Source of the DNA: Nitrospira sp.
Lineage (GTDB): Bacteria > Nitrospirota > Nitrospiria > Nitrospirales > Nitrospiraceae
Direction of reading: 5' to 3'
Assembly (NCBI GenBank): GCA_020216985.1
Contig: JAIWOH010000078.1
Span: forward strand, 1 to 10,000
DNA length: 10,000 nucleotides
In this document: positions 6,802 through 10,000 of the stretch, one piece after another
How the letters are laid out: the number at the start of each line of letters is the position of its first letter
Numbering within the stretch: the first letter of the stretch is position 1
Notes under the pieces: generated by a model
What the model was told of the DNA's origin: nothing
Database searches by the model: none
Seen by the model: only the letters and a program-made list of their open reading frames with translations
Program-made: the position numbers and the translations under genes

Positions 6802-7521
6802 TCACGCACGGTCTTTCAGATAGGTTTCGACGGCTTGCCGCACCCGCTCTCTGGCTCGATGCAACCGCACATACAGGTTGGTTTCCGTGATCTGCAACAT
6901 TGCACAGACGTCCGCCGACTCCACCCCCTCCATGTCGCGCAGGACCAGGACGGTTCTCAGCGTCGGCGGCAGTGCGTCGATCGCTCGCCGCATCGCCGCA
7001 ACTGCCTGTTTGGACGCCAGGAGCTTCTCAGGAGTTTGGTCATCCCACGGCCGCGGCGGAAACGCCCAATGCCCGGCCCGTTCACCTGATTGATGGAAGC
7101 GAGCCGGATCCACCGCCTCTTCCCCTTCATCGTCGATCGATTCCAAGGCCGAAAAGACCGTATGCCGTCTCTCCCGCATCCCTCGATCCTTCGCCTTGTG
7201 GATCAGAATTCCGAAAATCCAGGATCGCAACGAGGACCGCCCCTCGAACAGGTCAAGAGACTGGATGACCGTCATCCAGGTGTCTTGCGTCACCTCCTCC
7301 GCGACTTCCCGATCAGCCACAAATCCCATCGCCATGCGGATGAGCGCGCCATGGTGCTTCGCGACCAGGCTGTCGAACGCCGCCTCTTCGCCCCGGCGGA
7401 GCCGGGTGATGAGCATGTGATCGTCCTCCGTCAACAGGAACTCGGTTGCGGACATGGTCGGGGCTACTCGAGACAGGCTTTGCCCCGATGATCCGGTATG
7501 TGCCCCGGCGACTCCGTTCAT
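6802..7521 (-). CDS. ECF-type RNA polymerase sigma factor
   Basis: A 239-residue group IV sigma factor. Region 2 spans about 36-115, with the core-binding and -10-recognising stretch around VAEEVTQDTWMTVIQSL and SLRSWIFGILIHKAKDR. Region 4 spans about 172-232 (LPPTLRTVLVLRDMEG, then the HTH helix TETNLYVRLHRARERVR). There is no region 1.1 or 3. The linker between the two regions is long (about 116-170), acidic, and contains GHWAFPPRPW (150-159), a motif I associate with a subset of ECF factors paired with small zinc anti-sigma proteins. The start overlaps the STAS stop in an ATGA and is preceded by AGGAGG at six bases. It probably directs transcription of its own operon and the downstream envelope genes; I could not identify a convincing ECF promoter by eye. 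Confidence 0.93.
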   Translation of the reverse strand: MNGVAGAHTGSSGQSLSRVAPTMSATEFLLTEDDHMLITRLRRGEEAAFDSLVAKHHGALIRMAMGFVADREVAEEVTQDTWMTVIQSLDLFEGRSSLRSWIFGILIHKAKDRGMRERRHTVFSALESIDDEGEEAVDPARFHQSGERAGHWAFPPRPWDDQTPEKLLASKQAVAAMRRAIDALPPTLRTVLVLRDMEGVESADVCAMLQITETNLYVRLHRARERVRQAVETYLKDRA

Positions 7522-7787
7522 GATCGGCCTCCTCCCTGGAGCAACGCCGTGATGAAACCCGGAGCGCTCATGAGCGACACGTGGCTGTCCGACAAACTTC
7601 TCAGCACTTCGATCCCCGCTTCATCGATGTAATTGACGTTCGCGCAGTCCACATACACGGCTTTCTTGCACCGAAGGTAGGCGCGACATTCACCGTCGAG
7701 GAGCGCCGCCCATTGCTCGGTGATCTTGCCCTCCAATTTGATCAACACATCACCGTCACTTTCGTGAACCTTCGTGATTTTCAGCAT
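7518..7787 (-). CDS. STAS-domain protein
   Basis: An 89-residue single STAS domain, the fold of anti-anti-sigma factors such as SpoIIAA. The start is set by AAGGAGG seven bases before the ATG. The stretch VYVDCANVNYIDEAGIEVL corresponds to the phosphorylation-site loop; where SpoIIAA has DSSG, this protein has Asp55-Glu56-Ala57-Gly58, so the phosphorylatable serine is replaced by glutamate. The gene overlaps the ECF sigma gene by four bases (ATGA), so the two products should be made in step. Partner-switching STAS proteins normally act with a SpoIIAB/RsbW-type kinase, which is absent here; it may instead bind the sigma or anti-sigma factor, or act as a scaffold. Role unknown. Confidence 0.85.
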   Translation of the reverse strand: MLKITKVHESDGDVLIKLEGKITEQWAALLDGECRAYLRCKKAVYVDCANVNYIDEAGIEVLRSLSDSHVSLMSAPGFITALLQGGGRS

Positions 7788-8095
7788 TGCCCGTCCTCCT
7801 TCTCCCGTTCAGCTTGATGAGAAGCTGTTCAGCAACCGCGATGCCATGGCGGCACCGCCGCACCAGGAAAGACCTAAGCGACTGATGCACAAGAGGAAAT
7901 GGCCGCCACGCAGGGGAAGGAGTCGGATCGATGGGAACGAACGATTCCCAAAATATTGTGAGCGTCCCAATTACATGGGAAAGTAGAACGCCGTCATTGA
8001 TCAAGCGTCATTCGTAGATCGGTATGCGACGGAGAGAGGAGGACGGACCATGATCTCGGAGAACGTCACGGTTGACGGATGACGACCAACGAGGC
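7788..8095 (-). promoter_or_regulatory. Non-coding region with clustered inverted repeats, probable operon promoter/operator
   Basis: This 308-base gap separates the sigma-54 activator from the STAS-sigma operon, and I see no credible gene in it. It holds TGGGAA-N7-TTCCCA (7932-7950) and, 14 bases on, TCCCA-N6-TGGGA (7965-7980), four copies of the same half-site in mirrored order. Beyond it lies the perfect palindrome TTGATCAA (7997-8004) flanked by direct repeats CGTCATT 14 bases apart (7992-7998 and 8006-8012). A small hairpin, CGTCA-loop4-TGACG (8064-8077), follows the activator gene but lacks a T run. A weak GG-N10-GC pair occurs near 7855 on the minus strand. The repeats suggest specific regulator binding; which protein binds is not readable. 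Confidence 0.45.
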
Positions 8096-10000
8096 TTAGG
8101 CGGGGCGGGAGATGCCCAACTTCTTCATTCGCGCTTCCAGGGTCGTGGCGTTGAGGCCGAGAATCCTGGCCGCACCTTTCTCGCCGCTGACACGCCAATT
8201 GGTGCGGCCGAGCACGGCGAGGATATGGGCTCGTTCGACCTCCTCCAATGTGGCAGGCCCCGCGTTGAGGCCCGCCTCGGTGTTTCGCGGCATCCACTCG
8301 TCCAGCTTGAGTTCCGGACCTTGATTCAGGATCACCGCTCGCTCGATCACATGTTCCAGCTCGCGGATGTTGCCCGGCCAGGTATAGCTCTTGAGCCGCT
8401 GCATCGCCGAACCAGACACTGATTCGATAGGCTTCCCCATCCTAGAGGCGAACTTCTTGACGAAGTAGGACACCAAGAGCGGAATATCCTGTGTCCGATC
8501 CCGCAAAGCCGGCAGCGCGATGGGGAAGACGTTCAGGCGATAATAGAGATCCGAGCGGAATCGCCCGTCGCGCATCTCTTTCTCCAGGTCACGGTTCGTT
8601 GCGGCGATCACCCGGACATCGACCTTCATGGTCCTGGTGCTTCCCAGCCGTTCGAATTCTCCCTCCTGGAGCACGCGCAGGAGCTTCGTCTGGAGCTCCA
8701 TTGGAATCTCACCGACCTCGTCCAGAAAGATCGTGGCCTTGTCGGCCGATTCGAACCGGCCGATCTTCTTCGCCAAGGCGCCGGTGAATGCGCCTTTCTC
8801 GTGGCCGAAGAGTTCGCTCTCGATCAAGCCGGCTGGGATCGCCGCACAGTTGACCTTGATCAACACCCCGTGTTTTCTCCGGCTCAGATTGTGGATGGCG
8901 CGCGCAACCAACTCCTTGCCTGTCCCAGTCTCGCCAGTCACCAGGACCGTTGCATCCGTGCCAGCCACTTTCTCGATGGCCTGCAGAACTTTTTTAATCG
9001 GTGCAGAGACTCCGATGATCTCCTCGAAATTGTGTTCTGTTTTGATCTCTTCCCGAAGGTACAGGTTCGCCGCTTCGAGTCGCGCTTTCTCCTGTTCCAT
9101 CAGCACCCGCTCGGTGATGTCGAGAAACATTGTCCTCGTGTACGTGCCGCTGGAGTGCGGTTTCGACCACCACTGAATCCACAGGGGCTTCCCGTTGTCT
9201 TTCCGGCGGAGTTCGAGGACCACCCCGCCGGTATCGGTCCCCCGTCCGACCGACTCAAACGCCTCTTTCAGGCGGCGTTGGGCTTCCGGCGTATCAGGAA
9301 TGAAGGATCTGCCGTAGGTCCTTTCGACCTCGTCCGCTGTAATTCCCAGCGTGCGCAAGGCCGCCCGGTTGGCCCGGATGAACTTCGAACCCAGCCCCTC
9401 ATGCACATAGGCGATCGGCGCTTCCTCGAACAGGTCGCGCAACTGTTCCTCGTTCTCCTTGAGTTGGGCATCCATCCGCTCCCGTTCAAGCTCGGCCCCG
9501 GCGCGCACCCCGAAAATCTTAAACACGGGCAGTACCCGCGGGTCGTCGTGCATGGGCTTCGTATCCATCACGGCCAGATGGCCCATAACCATACCGGACC
9601 GATCGGACACCGGAATCGCCAAGTAGCTCTCAACACCCAGCCGTGCCAGATCCTCCCGATGGTCCGGAAACAGATCTTGCACCTTCTCCGGAAACAAACA
9701 GACTTCCCCGGCCAGCACGCGCTCGCAGGGCGTATGGGGCAAATCGTACTCGAAGTTCTCGAGAAAGCCGTCGCCCTTCCAGAAGGCCAATGTCCTCACG
9801 CGGGTGCGAGTCCCTTCGACAAACTTGGAGACAAAGGCATACTGTGTCTGAAGCGCCTCGGCCAAGCTCTTGACGAGGAAGGGGAAAAAGTCCACGCCGG
9901 TGACCGCCGCCGTTCCTTCGTCGATCTTGCGCAATATGAGGTCGCTCTTTCGCAGGGCCTTCTCGAACCGCAGCCGGTCCAACTCCGCTGCCGCCCGCAC
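8096..10000 (-). CDS. Sigma-54-dependent transcriptional activator, GAF-PAS-AAA+-HTH (N-terminus outside window)
   Basis: At least 634 residues, open at the right edge, so the true start lies outside; residue numbers count from the edge. A GAF domain (about 30-172) is followed by a PAS domain (about 185-298, ending in [13 protein letters not shown]), a coiled linker, then the AAA+ domain (about 325-555) with Walker A GETGTGKE (356-363), an intact sigma-54 loop GAFTGA (403-408), Walker B IFLDE (Asp427-Glu428) and GNIREL (543-548). The HTH is at about 590-630 ([20 protein letters not shown]). This is the FhlA-like plan: a sensing N-terminal half in place of a receiver, so it responds to a ligand or redox state and not to a phosphorelay. 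It precedes the STAS-sigma operon in the same direction but is separated by 308 bases. The ligand is unknown. Confidence 0.95.
   Translation of the reverse strand: MRAAAELDRLRFEKALRKSDLILRKIDEGTAAVTGVDFFPFLVKSLAEALQTQYAFVSKFVEGTRTRVRTLAFWKGDGFLENFEYDLPHTPCERVLAGEVCLFPEKVQDLFPDHREDLARLGVESYLAIPVSDRSGMVMGHLAVMDTKPMHDDPRVLPVFKIFGVRAGAELERERMDAQLKENEEQLRDLFEEAPIAYVHEGLGSKFIRANRAALRTLGITADEVERTYGRSFIPDTPEAQRRLKEAFESVGRGTDTGGVVLELRRKDNGKPLWIQWWSKPHSSGTYTRTMFLDITERVLMEQEKARLEAANLYLREEIKTEHNFEEIIGVSAPIKKVLQAIEKVAGTDATVLVTGETGTGKELVARAIHNLSRRKHGVLIKVNCAAIPAGLIESELFGHEKGAFTGALAKKIGRFESADKATIFLDEVGEIPMELQTKLLRVLQEGEFERLGSTRTMKVDVRVIAATNRDLEKEMRDGRFRSDLYYRLNVFPIALPALRDRTQDIPLLVSYFVKKFASRMGKPIESVSGSAMQRLKSYTWPGNIRELEHVIERAVILNQGPELKLDEWMPRNTEAGLNAGPATLEEVERAHILAVLGRTNWRVSGEKGAARILGLNATTLEARMKKLGISRPA

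Noticed and set aside
7840..7858. Sigma-54-like promoter (GG-N10-GC) upstream of the STAS gene
   Set aside because: Only the GG/GC spacing and part of the -12 element fit; the TGGCAC element does not, and the sequence is a GC-rich palindrome that can match by chance.
7756..8004. An 82-codon minus-strand frame upstream of and overlapping the STAS gene
   Set aside because: No ribosome-binding site, no family resemblance, and it overlaps the well-supported STAS start.
1..10000. CRISPR arrays, tRNA or rRNA genes, insertion sequences, phage genes
   Set aside because: No regularly spaced repeats beyond the coding repeat at 5526-5657, and no transposase, integrase or structural-RNA signature was seen on either strand.

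Overview
The window carries only minus-strand genes, in GC-rich DNA with tight spacing and good Shine-Dalgarno sequences. The content is a PAS histidine kinase with an NtrC-type regulator, an ECF sigma factor with a zinc-binding anti-sigma factor, a Tat-exported molybdopterin oxidoreductase with a b-type cytochrome, a YHS-domain protein and a second sigma-54 activator. It points to a Gram-negative aerobe with a periplasm. Overall style suggests Nitrospira or another Nitrospirota member, but this rests on gene style and not on a phylogenetic marker.

Layout in transcription order (right to left): (1) 10000-8096, the C-terminal part of a GAF-PAS-AAA+-HTH sigma-54 activator, cut by the window edge. 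(2) 8095-7788, a 308-base non-coding stretch dense in short inverted repeats, probably a promoter/operator region. (3) 7787-6475, a regulatory module: STAS protein, ECF sigma factor (ATGA overlap) and a soluble zinc-type anti-sigma factor. (4) 6330-3761, an envelope module: exported YHS protein, exported methionine/lysine-rich repeat peptide, four-helix b-type cytochrome, and a Tat lipoprotein molybdopterin oxidoreductase whose start overlaps the cytochrome gene. (5) 3760-3485, a 276-base intergenic region with repeats. (6) 3484-142, an NtrC-type response regulator followed by its probable membrane-bound PAS histidine kinase. (7) 141-1, no confident gene.

The central block looks like one functional unit. 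An exported peptide made of Met-Lys repeats, a YedY/MsrP-superfamily molybdoenzyme and a membrane cytochrome, placed behind an ECF sigma/anti-sigma pair, resemble the hypochlorite-scavenging system described in Azospira suillum (MrpX, YedY1, YedZ1, SigF/NrsF). There the peptide is a sacrificial methionine sink that the molybdoenzyme re-reduces. Differences here are a soluble HxxxCxxC-type anti-sigma factor, a coupled STAS protein, a YHS protein and a cytochrome b561-type electron donor. All 14 methionines of the mature peptide are exactly 4 or 7 residues apart, so they would form a single stripe on a helix. The proposed role is inference from content and order.
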